Assembly: GCA_017472115.1 (NCBI GenBank)
Contig: JAFUQW010000002.1
Coordinates: forward strand, 1 to 8,478
Source of the DNA: Bacteroidales bacterium
Lineage (GTDB): Bacteria > Bacteroidota > Bacteroidia > Bacteroidales > UBA932
Length of the DNA stretch: 8,478 bases
Reading direction: 5' to 3'
The translations under genes were made by a program, and so were the position numbers. Shown here piece by piece: positions 1-6,150 of the stretch. Below the pieces are notes generated by a model that worked only from the letters and a program-made list of their open reading frames with translations, had not been told where the DNA came from and searched no databases. The first letter of the stretch is position 1. Each line of letters starts with the position of its first letter.

Positions 1-35
1 CATCTTAAGATATCAGGTGGCCGGATAAGGTCTTT

Positions 36-329
36 TCAGACTAATGCTACCGACAATCCCATCGCGTTTACAAGACGGAAAAACGTTGCCACACTTGGAA
101 TTGTTATCCCTTTCTCTATACGGGATATATATGATTTGTCGGCACCGATCAGCTCTGCGAGTTCAGCCTGTGTCATCTTTGCCTTTTTCCTCGCCTCAAG
201 AATAATCAGGCCGCTATAAAACGCATACGCCTCTTCATCGAACTTCTCCCTCTTTTCGGTTCCGTGTGCACCATATTCTGCAGCAAGAACCTCACTATAA
301 TTTCTTAGCTTGTGATCGTTTGTCATCAT
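36..329 (-). CDS. HigA-type antitoxin, XRE-family helix-turn-helix
   Basis: Predicted DNA-binding antitoxin of a toxin-antitoxin pair; it should neutralise the toxin encoded just upstream and repress the shared promoter. The 97-residue protein has a helical N-terminal part (about 1-40, rich in charged residues) and a Cro/C1-type helix-turn-helix at about 41-95. The stretch MTQAELAELIGADKSYISR (52-70) is the typical HTH core, followed by IEKGITIPS. It overlaps the toxin gene by 35 bases, so the two are cotranscribed. An AAGGAG Shine-Dalgarno lies at 334-339 (minus strand), 4 bases before the first ATG and 7 before the second (326), so either methionine could be the start. The neutralising role is inferred from gene order and family; the HTH assignment is clear. 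Confidence 0.88.
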   Translation of the reverse strand: MMTNDHKLRNYSEVLAAEYGAHGTEKREKFDEEAYAFYSGLIILEARKKAKMTQAELAELIGADKSYISRIEKGITIPSVATFFRLVNAMGLSVALV

Positions 330-642
330 GATACTCCTTCATAATTCTTAAAGCCTTTTCAATTTCCGAAGCAGGTGTCTTCCGGGTTTTCTTGTTAAAG
401 CCATTGAACAGCACGACTATGCAATCTTCATCAAAAACAAAGAAAATCCTGTATATCTTTCCTGAATATGCCATTCTTAATTCATACAGCCCATCTCTTA
501 TATGTTTTATGAATCTGACAGGCAATCTGTCCTCATTTTCCAGCAAAGACAGAATGTAGTCTATCTTACGTCGTTCACCGACATTCAAGGTCATCATGAA
601 GCGTTCAAAATAACCTCCATAGGTCATAATGGTACGTTTCAT
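295..642 (-). CDS. HigB/RelE-superfamily toxin (phage Gp49-like family)
   Basis: Predicted toxin of a type II toxin-antitoxin system. Members of the Gp49-like/HigB branch of the RelE fold are generally ribosome-dependent mRNA endonucleases that act in the cytoplasm. The 115-residue size is normal for the family. Visible family blocks are GLYELR (51-56), the YRIFFVF strand (64-70), and GFNKKTRKTP (81-90) followed by the helix ASEIEKALRIMKEY. The basic residues in these blocks are those expected at the RNA-binding face. The toxin comes first and the antitoxin second, the order usual for higBA and opposite to relBE. The ATG at 642 has no recognisable Shine-Dalgarno, unlike the antitoxin start. 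An in-frame ATG five codons further in is a less likely alternative. Activity is inferred from the family. Confidence 0.87.
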   Translation of the reverse strand: MKRTIMTYGGYFERFMMTLNVGERRKIDYILSLLENEDRLPVRFIKHIRDGLYELRMAYSGKIYRIFFVFDEDCIVVLFNGFNKKTRKTPASEIEKALRIMKEYHDDKRSQAKKL

Positions 643-657
643 AATGCAATACTAACC

Positions 658-681
658 AAAATTGTGCAATTATACAACTTT
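658..681 (-). promoter_or_regulatory. Candidate operator and promoter of the toxin-antitoxin operon
   Basis: An inverted repeat lies 16-39 bases upstream of the toxin start. Its core, TTGTGCAATTATACAA (662-677), is symmetric except for two base pairs, and AAA/TTT arms extend it to 658-681. On the minus strand the core contains TATAATTG (667-674), which differs from the Bacteroides -7 consensus TAnnTTTG at one position. No good -33 TTTG lies at the right distance, so the promoter call is weak. A palindrome over the promoter next to an HTH antitoxin gene is the usual arrangement for autorepression. The symmetry is directly visible; the function is inferred. Confidence 0.5.
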
Positions 682-726
682 TCCATAATCCAATATTCTT
701 TTCAGCAAAGGTCGGGAGACTTATCC

Positions 727-745
727 GCGTAAAAAATTTTTACGC
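727..745. repeat. Perfect 19-base palindrome
   Basis: GCGTAAAAAATTTTTACGC has two exact 9-base arms around a single central A. It lies 85 bases upstream of the toxin start. It could be a protein-binding site or a weak hairpin. Its stem is mostly A-T with only three G-C pairs at the base, so it is not a classic intrinsic terminator. Confidence 0.7.
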
Positions 746-790
746 AGCTAATTAACATAATCGGACTTTGAGGTGGGTGTAGGAGGGGTG

Positions 791-844
791 GAGGGGTTAA
801 AATTTGTTGTTTTTTGTTACAAAATCAAACAAATTTTGAGGGGT
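791..844. repeat. 39-base imperfect inverted repeat flanked by GAGGGGT direct repeats
   Basis: Positions 799-817 and 819-837 form 19-base arms around one central T, with 16 of 19 positions pairing: outer AAAATTTGTT/AACAAATTTT and inner TTTTGT/ACAAAA, with three mismatches between. The heptamer GAGGGGT occurs on both sides (791-797 and 838-844). This layout, a palindrome bracketed by a short direct repeat, is what a very small insertion with target duplication would look like. The flanks lie in G-rich sequence, so chance matching is possible. Confidence 0.5.
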
Positions 845-868
845 GATGATAGAGATTTATACATAGAC

Positions 869-948
869 TGTCTGTCTGAAAAGCTGTTTGTCTTTCTGAA
901 AAGCAGAGTGTCATTCTGAAAATTTGGTTGTCATTCTGAGCGCCAGCG
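869..948. repeat. Four degenerate 20-base tandem units
   Basis: Four head-to-tail units of exactly 20 bases start at 869, 889, 909 and 929. Each opens with TGTC, two variable bases and TCTGA: TGTCTGTCTGAAAAG, TGTCTTTCTGAAAAG, TGTCATTCTGAAAAT and TGTCATTCTGAGCGC. The first three share the TCTGAAAA block; the last is the left end of the hairpin at 929-992. The similarity grows toward the hairpin, as expected if its left arm was copied outward and then decayed. Confidence 0.75.
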
Positions 949-992
949 AAGAATCTTTATTGTAAAGATGCTTCACGTCGTTCAGCATGACA
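929..992. repeat. REP-like palindromic repeat element
   Basis: An imperfect hairpin with a 31-base left arm (929-959), a 3-base loop and a 30-base right arm (963-992). The ends TGTCAT and ATGACA are exact complements, as are ATCTTTA and TAAAGAT next to the loop; the middle has one bulge and a few mismatches. The TGTCATTCTGAGCG...AGCGAAGAATCT core resembles a dispersed intergenic repeat that, to my recollection, is found in many bacterial genomes. It lies outside genes, as REP-type elements do. Whether it is mobile or acts on transcripts cannot be judged here. Confidence 0.7.
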
Positions 993-1043
993 GAGGAGCG
1001 GTGCGCCAGAGTCCGGTCAAATGATGAATTTATTCCAAAACAC

Positions 1044-1074
1044 TTTGGCTGCGTCAGGATTTCAGCTACATTTG
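1044..1074 (+). promoter_or_regulatory. Bacteroides-type promoter of the MATE gene
   Basis: TTTG at 1044-1047 and TACATTTG at 1067-1074 are separated by 19 bases. This matches the Bacteroidota primary sigma consensus (TTTG, 19-21 bases, TAnnTTTG) at every defined position. Transcription would begin near 1080, giving a leader of roughly 18 bases before the ATG at 1099. There is no Shine-Dalgarno site, which is normal for this phylum. Confidence 0.75.
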
Positions 1075-1098
1075 TGCGTATTTTGAAATGGTCACAAA

Positions 1099-2535
1099 AT
1101 GAAAACCATCAACAGAGACATACTGAAGCTGGCATTGCCGAGCATTCTGGCGAATATAACCGTGCCGATAGTGGGTATGGTAGATATCGCTGTGGCGGGA
1201 CATCTTGACTCGAATGCGGCCACCATGATCGGAGGCATCGCGATCGGAACCATGCTCTTCGATCTTCTCTACTGGAACTTCGGCGCTCTGCGTGTCAGCA
1301 CCGGCGGGCTTACTGCCCAGGCATTCGGACGCGGGGATATGAAGGAATGTTCGAGGATATTCACCCGTTCGGTGGGAGTTGCACTGATGTGTGCGCTGGT
1401 GCTGCTGCTGATCCAGTGGGTCTTTGTCAAGGCTGCCTTCCTCGTGGTGGACTGCACTCCGCAGGTGCAGGAACTGGCGACCCAATATTTCTTCATGAGG
1501 ATATGGGCCGCTCCTGCTACTCTCGCCCTGATGTCCTTCAAAGGCTGGTTCATAGGCATGCAGGACAGCGTCAGCCCGATGGTCACCGATCTGGTTGTCA
1601 ACGGAATGAACATCCTGATGAGTTTTGTCCTCGCACTCGGTGTTCCGGGAGTCCTCGATCCTATGGGATTCAAAGGAATAGCAATGGGAACGGTGGTGGC
1701 TCAATGGTCGGGACTGACCGTGGCCTTCATCCTCCTTCTGGCCCGGTACCGCAGGCGCACCTTTTCAGGATTCACCAGAAGGGATGCGATGGAGTCTTTC
1801 CGAGGTGCCGAGATCCGTCACTTCTTCGTGATGAACACCGACCTCTTCATCCGCTCGCTCTGCTTCATAGCAATATATATCGGCTTCACGACGATTTCGG
1901 CCCGCTATGGCGATCTTCTGCTGGCAGTGAGCTCGATAATGATGAAGATCCTGATGATATTCTCATATTTCACAGACGGATTTGCATATGCCGGCGAAGC
2001 CCTTACGGGAAGATATATCGGTGCTCAGGACAAGCCTATGGTACGTCAGACCGTGAAATGGACCTTCATCTGGAGCATGGCCATTGCAGTGATATTCATG
2101 GGAATATATCATTTCGGCGGCGTGCCTCTGGTGAGGCTGATGACATCGGATGCGGCGGTGGTCGAGCAGTCGAAGGAATTCCTGCCGTGGCTCCTTCTGA
2201 TGCCTGTCGTAGGCTGCGCGGCCTTCACATGGGACGGAATCTATATAGGTGCGACGGCTTCCAAGGCCATCCGTAACGCCATGCTGTGGGCGGTAGTGGC
2301 TTTTGTGGCCGTCTGGGCTGCAGGAATCGGACTGCTGCATTTCTTCCCGGCTTGCGACATCGTAGCCATCCCGATGAAAGAAGCCGGTGCCGCCATGAAT
2401 GTGGCAGCACCGACCCGTCATGATATTCTGGCCATGCATGTTCTGATGGCCGCCTATTTCGCTCATCTTCTCGCCCGGACCATCCATCTGACGATCCGCT
2501 ATCGCAAGATCGTGCTCGTGCGTCCGTTCGAATAG
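1099..2535 (+). CDS. MATE-family (DinF-like) multidrug/cation efflux transporter
   Basis: Inner-membrane antiporter of the multidrug and toxic compound extrusion family, which expels cationic or amphipathic compounds in exchange for H+ or Na+. The 478-residue protein has about 12 hydrophobic segments in two halves, the usual size. The N-terminus reads LALPSILANITVPIVGMVDI with an acidic residue, D29, in the first membrane helix, the position used for ion coupling in DinF/NorM relatives. WNFGALR (59-65) and TGGLTAQA (68-75) are typical of the DinF branch. The C-terminal end (about 430-478) ends in a basic, Arg-rich tail. The ATG at 1099 sits just behind a good promoter and has no Shine-Dalgarno. 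The gene appears to be transcribed alone, converging on the lipoprotein gene 6 bases away. The substrate cannot be predicted. Confidence 0.93.
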   Translation: MKTINRDILKLALPSILANITVPIVGMVDIAVAGHLDSNAATMIGGIAIGTMLFDLLYWNFGALRVSTGGLTAQAFGRGDMKECSRIFTRSVGVALMCALVLLLIQWVFVKAAFLVVDCTPQVQELATQYFFMRIWAAPATLALMSFKGWFIGMQDSVSPMVTDLVVNGMNILMSFVLALGVPGVLDPMGFKGIAMGTVVAQWSGLTVAFILLLARYRRRTFSGFTRRDAMESFRGAEIRHFFVMNTDLFIRSLCFIAIYIGFTTISARYGDLLLAVSSIMMKILMIFSYFTDGFAYAGEALTGRYIGAQDKPMVRQTVKWTFIWSMAIAVIFMGIYHFGGVPLVRLMTSDAAVVEQSKEFLPWLLLMPVVGCAAFTWDGIYIGATASKAIRNAMLWAVVAFVAVWAAGIGLLHFFPACDIVAIPMKEAGAAMNVAAPTRHDILAMHVLMAAYFAHLLARTIHLTIRYRKIVLVRPFE

Positions 2536-2547
2536 ATTAATCTATTC
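2530..2547. repeat. 18-base perfect palindrome joining two convergent stop codons
   Basis: GAATAGATTAATCTATTC is its own reverse complement. It contains the TAG stop of the MATE gene (2533-2535) and, symmetrically, the TAG stop of the lipoprotein gene on the other strand (2542-2544). A second small hairpin, CCTGCT-CTTC-AGCAGG (2547-2562), abuts it inside the lipoprotein gene's 3' end. Neither has a following T-run in the classic terminator arrangement. A role as a bidirectional terminator or 3'-end processing site is possible but unproven. Confidence 0.6.
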
Positions 2548-5500
2548 CTGCTCTTCAGCAGGTGTCCTGTTTATGGCATCATAAGCTACAAACAGGTCAT
2601 ACATGTTGTCAGGAACGTAACCGTATTGACATACCCACAACTTCTTACATATGGCATAGCGGGACTGTGCATTGAAACGGAGATCGGTTGAAGAACTCAT
2701 GATGCTCGATTCTGTAGATTTCCAGACGCCTTTTGCGTATTCTGCAGCACCTTCATATATTCCGATGCCCTCGTCGGCGTAAAGATCGTCCTCCATAAAG
2801 CAGGCCCAAGGCACATCGTCAGCAGAATACGAAATGTTCGACCACCATCCGTATGTCAGATTTTCGAATACTTCCTTTTCTTTCATGCTGTCAGGGACAG
2901 TCTTGTCCATTGTAACGTACTCGTCGGCAAGTTTTGCAAACGCATGGCCTACGGCCTCGTGCTGTATGACGTAGTCAAGGTGAGTGTCACTTATGGTGCA
3001 GAATGCGATGCCGGCTCCCGTCGCGAACCTGTATGGTGTTGAGATAGGGTCCAGCATGAAACTGGTTCCCTGCACCGCTTCTGTCTTTTTGTTTGCCAGA
3101 GTTATTATGAACATATCGTCCTGATGGGTTGTCGGGAATGCTGCACCGGCATATTCGATACATGCATCCAGATTTCCTGTCAGCGACCTGTTGTCATCAT
3201 GTATTTCCACACCCAAGGCGGTAGCACCGAAACCGAGTTCCGTAGGTGAGACAGCCTTCACGTATTTGACAGTAAACAGATCCTTGAAGCTCTTCAATGG
3301 CTCGATGCTGAACAGAGCATCGTACAGTTTGACCATATGGTCATGGTATTCTGTGTCAGTGCCGTCAAAATACTTGTCGGTGAATCCGTCTCCGAGAAGA
3401 ACTACCGGAATAGGGCTCACCGGTATTTCGGTAGTGCCGTCCATCTTGAATGTGGCCGCAGCCTCCTGCAATGTGACGACTTCAAGATCCTTTGAGAAAT
3501 CGGTTGAGATATAATAGTCTGTTTCAGGAAGATCCGTATATGCATATTCCGTCATGTGGTCATGATACTTGTACCAGCCGTCATCCCTCTTGTAATAATC
3601 GATATATCCTTCAGGAACATATACCACGAGGTCCTGATTCACCTCGAAATATTCATTTCCATAATAGAAGGCAGGAGGAGTCAGAGACCGGAAATAAACT
3701 TTCTTGAGTTTACGGCAATTGATGAACGGGGTATATCCGCTGTATCTGTCGTCACCGATCTTCTTCAGTCCGGCAGAAAGAATCACCTCTTCAAGATCAT
3801 CACATTCATTGAAAGTATATCCTCCGATGGATACTACCTGGTCACCCATGGTGATCTTCTTGATTCCCGGAATGCCTTTGAACGCAGAGTAACCTATGCT
3901 TGTTATGTCATCAGGAATATGATATTCTGTCAATCCGTTAGGAACCGCGAAAGTACGCAGCTCGCTGCCGAACTGGATGAACCTGTGGTCAGCAGAAGTG
4001 TTAGGTCCGTAAATTCCCTCAAATGCAGTACATCCTGTGAAGGCACTTCCCATTACTTCAACTATATCATTATTCAAAGTGACTTTCTTGAGGGTCGGGG
4101 AAACGAATGCATTGACATCTATTACGTGGATTCCGTCAGGAATCGTGTATTCAGTGTCACCTCCGCCACCGGCAAACTTCCTCAAGGTCATAGATCCTTC
4201 CTCTCTGTTGCCAAGAGAAGGAATTATGAAGCACTTGTAATCTTCAGTACGGTATGGGCTGTCTCCATAGAATGCCTTGAGATTGTCGCATAACATGAAT
4301 ATCGCGCTGCCTATCGTGTTCAGCGAAGAGGAAAGCGTGATTGTCTCGAGTGAACTGCATCCGTAGAATGCAGCCTGACCGATCTCTGTCACTGAGTCAG
4401 GCATTACGATTGATTTCAATTCAGTCCTTTTGTTAAACGCACCCCTTCCTATCTTCCTGACTCCGTCAGGAATCGTATATTCGGTTATGCCGGCTGAAGC
4501 GAATCCGACCAGTTCATCATTGATTATGATACATCTTCCGTCCTGACTTACGATTCCGTTGCCTCCTGTGAAAGATGACAACTTTGGAAGCTCCATCGAT
4601 TGGGTGCCTACTTCAGAAAGAGATTCAGGCAGTCTCAGGGATGTCAGATCCATGTTATTCAGCACATTGTTTCCGAACTTGCTTACACAATCCGGAATAT
4701 ATATGGCTATGACAGGGTTGCCGTAGATTCCCGAAAGGAAGTCGTCCTTAAGTTCGGAGATGTCTCCGGCATATCTGACTTTTCCTATTCCGTTTTCATA
4801 TGTGTGAGACTCGATTTCCTGGTCGGTCTTCATTGAAGCCAGCATCTGATCCGTTATGGCGTTTGCAGTAGATGTCTGGTACCAGATTTCATTAGAAGGA
4901 GGGATCAGATCTGCGCCTTCCACGCCATCAAAGTTTACGGAGAATGTGGTGAGGACACCTGTCTTGAAGTCAAGCTTCTGCTCTTCCGTCATGGTGTAGG
5001 TCTTTGTATATACCTTTGAGTCCGTGGTAATCGAAATAGTGAATGTGTCGCCTGCCGCAAACGGTTCTGTCAGTGTTTCCGATATCACGCAGAAATGGGT
5101 TACGAGGGTTCCGTCCTTATTCTCAAGGGATGACAGGTCCACCAGAAGCGCATTCTTTTCTAATTGAAGGGTTCCGTGAGAGTCAAACTGATACAGGTAA
5201 TAGAATTGATTTGCATAAATGTTCTTGCTTGCCCTGAATTCCATGACCAGAGGCTTTTCGTTGCCGCAGTCGAAATTTCTGATGGTCATCTTCGCGTAAG
5301 CCATGATGTGTTTCATATCCACATCAATGACAGTCTGCTGGGTCTGCTGGACGGGCATGTAGCCCACAAGAACGGCAGCATTCCTGTCCGGACCGTCAGC
5401 TGTAGGTTTCTGGATCTTCGGGAGGGATATGTAGCCTGCGACATAGTTGGTCTGGTTATTCGGGAAGAAACGGGTCACGGCAGAAGATGGCATCGTCACT

Positions 5501-5877
5501 GAATAGCCGAACTGTGCTTCTTCATCTGTATTTACCTCAAACTGAAGTCCTTCAAAGGATATCAGCCTTGCATCTTCAGAGAGCGTGTAAGTCTTGGATG
5601 AGGAAGAATTCAGAGTTTTCTCCGCTGACCAGACATGTTCGTGGACAATCACGGATTCTCCTTCGGCATCCCAATATACAGGATAGGTGCCGGTATCTTC
5701 GTTCTTTTCGCCGAAATGGCTTTTGGTTTCAGCGCCAGGCTGGTTCAGTCTGAGTTCCACATCCATCATTTCCCCTGTCGTTTCAGGAGGGTTAAGTTCG
5801 TTCTCGATTTCCACGCATGAACCGGCAATGAAAGCGAGTGCCACAAACATGATGGCTGAATCAAATATCCTTTTCAT
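2542..5877 (-). CDS. Surface lipoprotein: fimbrillin-like domain, BspA-type leucine-rich repeats, M64-type zinc metallopeptidase
   Basis: Predicted exported lipoprotein of 1111 residues. Residues 1-20 are a signal peptide (MKRIF then a hydrophobic core) ending AFIAGSC, with C21 as the likely lipidated residue; the acidic CVEIENE after it would suit surface display in Bacteroidota. Residues about 35-320 resemble fimbrillin/Mfa-like domains (ETKS, then YPVYWDAEGESVIV, and a late K-TGVLTTFSVNF strand). Residues about 365-730 hold BspA-like leucine-rich repeats such as EYTIPDGVRKIGRGAF. Residues about 785-1095 match M64 (IgA-peptidase-like) metallopeptidases: VVLLGDGFTD (825-834) and the zinc site HEAVGHAFAKLADEY (973-987), with catalytic E974, then SIM (1058-1060) as a possible Met-turn. 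An upstream in-frame ATG at 5904 would add nine residues and overlap the small gene's stop; 5877 gives the more typical signal peptide. Adhesion plus proteolysis is inferred; the target is unknown. Confidence 0.87.
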   Translation of the reverse strand: MKRIFDSAIMFVALAFIAGSCVEIENELNPPETTGEMMDVELRLNQPGAETKSHFGEKNEDTGTYPVYWDAEGESVIVHEHVWSAEKTLNSSSSKTYTLSEDARLISFEGLQFEVNTDEEAQFGYSVTMPSSAVTRFFPNNQTNYVAGYISLPKIQKPTADGPDRNAAVLVGYMPVQQTQQTVIDVDMKHIMAYAKMTIRNFDCGNEKPLVMEFRASKNIYANQFYYLYQFDSHGTLQLEKNALLVDLSSLENKDGTLVTHFCVISETLTEPFAAGDTFTISITTDSKVYTKTYTMTEEQKLDFKTGVLTTFSVNFDGVEGADLIPPSNEIWYQTSTANAITDQMLASMKTDQEIESHTYENGIGKVRYAGDISELKDDFLSGIYGNPVIAIYIPDCVSKFGNNVLNNMDLTSLRLPESLSEVGTQSMELPKLSSFTGGNGIVSQDGRCIIINDELVGFASAGITEYTIPDGVRKIGRGAFNKRTELKSIVMPDSVTEIGQAAFYGCSSLETITLSSSLNTIGSAIFMLCDNLKAFYGDSPYRTEDYKCFIIPSLGNREEGSMTLRKFAGGGGDTEYTIPDGIHVIDVNAFVSPTLKKVTLNNDIVEVMGSAFTGCTAFEGIYGPNTSADHRFIQFGSELRTFAVPNGLTEYHIPDDITSIGYSAFKGIPGIKKITMGDQVVSIGGYTFNECDDLEEVILSAGLKKIGDDRYSGYTPFINCRKLKKVYFRSLTPPAFYYGNEYFEVNQDLVVYVPEGYIDYYKRDDGWYKYHDHMTEYAYTDLPETDYYISTDFSKDLEVVTLQEAAATFKMDGTTEIPVSPIPVVLLGDGFTDKYFDGTDTEYHDHMVKLYDALFSIEPLKSFKDLFTVKYVKAVSPTELGFGATALGVEIHDDNRSLTGNLDACIEYAGAAFPTTHQDDMFIITLANKKTEAVQGTSFMLDPISTPYRFATGAGIAFCTISDTHLDYVIQHEAVGHAFAKLADEYVTMDKTVPDSMKEKEVFENLTYGWWSNISYSADDVPWACFMEDDLYADEGIGIYEGAAEYAKGVWKSTESSIMSSSTDLRFNAQSRYAICKKLWVCQYGYVPDNMYDLFVAYDAINRTPAEEQE

Positions 5878-5897
5878 AATCAGTAAAGTCTTAATTG

Positions 5898-6044
5898 TTA
5901 CCATCCGAAATCACCGCAATCGTTGCTTTCCAGTTCATCGATTCCCCACCCGTCGGACGCCGTCAGTATGGGCTGTTCTGCCTGCAATTCCACAATGAGG
6001 ACATCAGGCGTGGTGTAAATTCTTTCTTTCATGGTCAAATTCAT
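5898..6044 (-). CDS. Small uncharacterised Bacteroidales protein preceding the lipoprotein gene
   Basis: A 48-residue protein without recognised function. It begins MNLTMKERIYTTPDVLIVEL, has a mid-section PILTASDG, and ends in an acidic, Gly/Trp-containing tail (ELESNDCGDFGW). The layout of a short basic start, an I-x-x-P-x-V-x-x-V-E-L-like block, an L-x-A-S-D block and a Gly/Asp/Trp tail recalls small proteins often encoded beside secreted or fimbrial proteins in Bacteroidales; this is recollection, not a search. No signal peptide or membrane helix is evident. Three starts are possible: 6086 (with an atypical hydrophobic lead and upstream of the candidate promoter), 6044 (chosen) and 6032. 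The stop overlaps the alternative ATG of the lipoprotein gene as ATGGTAA, which suggests translational coupling. Confidence 0.6.
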   Translation of the reverse strand: MNLTMKERIYTTPDVLIVELQAEQPILTASDGWGIDELESNDCGDFGW

Positions 6045-6055
6045 AATAATTTCCG

Positions 6056-6087
6056 CTAAAATAATAAAATTCTCTAAATATTTCAAA
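6056..6087 (-). promoter_or_regulatory. Candidate promoter of the small protein-lipoprotein operon
   Basis: On the minus strand TTTG (6087-6084) and TATTTTAG (6063-6056) are 20 bases apart. The -33 box is exact; the -7 box differs from TAnnTTTG at one base. Transcription would start near 6049, leaving only about 5 bases before the ATG at 6044 or about 17 before the ATG at 6032. The next gene would be read from the same transcript. The surrounding DNA is very A-T rich, which makes chance matches more likely. Confidence 0.45.
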
Positions 6088-6150
6088 AAAAGATGAATAT
6101 TTGATGTGTGATGTGTAATATCTTGATACTCAGTAGTTTGTGTGTTTGGT

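Larger units (their letters stand above)
643..1098. other. Repeat- and palindrome-rich intergenic region
   Basis: A 456-base stretch without a credible gene, between the divergent toxin-antitoxin operon and the MATE transporter gene. In order it holds the candidate operator (658-681), a perfect 19-base palindrome (727-745), a G-rich tract (772-796), a 39-base imperfect hairpin between direct repeats (791-844), four 20-base tandem units (869-948) of which the last is the left arm of a REP-like hairpin (929-992), and a Bacteroides-type promoter (1044-1074). The short open frames across it look non-coding: they have no ribosome site and no family resemblance. This density of structure is unlike the tight spacing elsewhere in the window. 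Confidence 0.8.

Noticed and set aside
2..11. ATCTTAAGAT palindrome after the antitoxin gene
   Set aside because: Ten A-T-rich bases of symmetry are common by chance, and the window edge hides the context.
869..948. Short tandem repeats considered as a CRISPR array
   Set aside because: Units are contiguous 20-mers without unique spacers and no cas gene is present.
1066..1704. 212-residue open frame on the minus strand, antisense to the MATE gene
   Set aside because: It is rich in His, Ser and Arg with no domain or membrane pattern, and lies wholly against a clear transporter gene; it is a shadow frame.
1347..2276. 309-residue plus-strand frame inside the MATE gene
   Set aside because: Its Cys/Arg/His-rich composition and lack of any motif fit an out-of-frame reading; the MATE frame explains the same bases.
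2547..2562. CCTGCT-CTTC-AGCAGG hairpin as an intrinsic terminator
   Set aside because: It lies inside the lipoprotein coding sequence and has no following T-run on either strand.
3556..4293. 245-residue plus-strand frame opposite the leucine-rich region
   Set aside because: It mirrors the repeated LRR coding sequence and shows no independent ribosome site or family motif.
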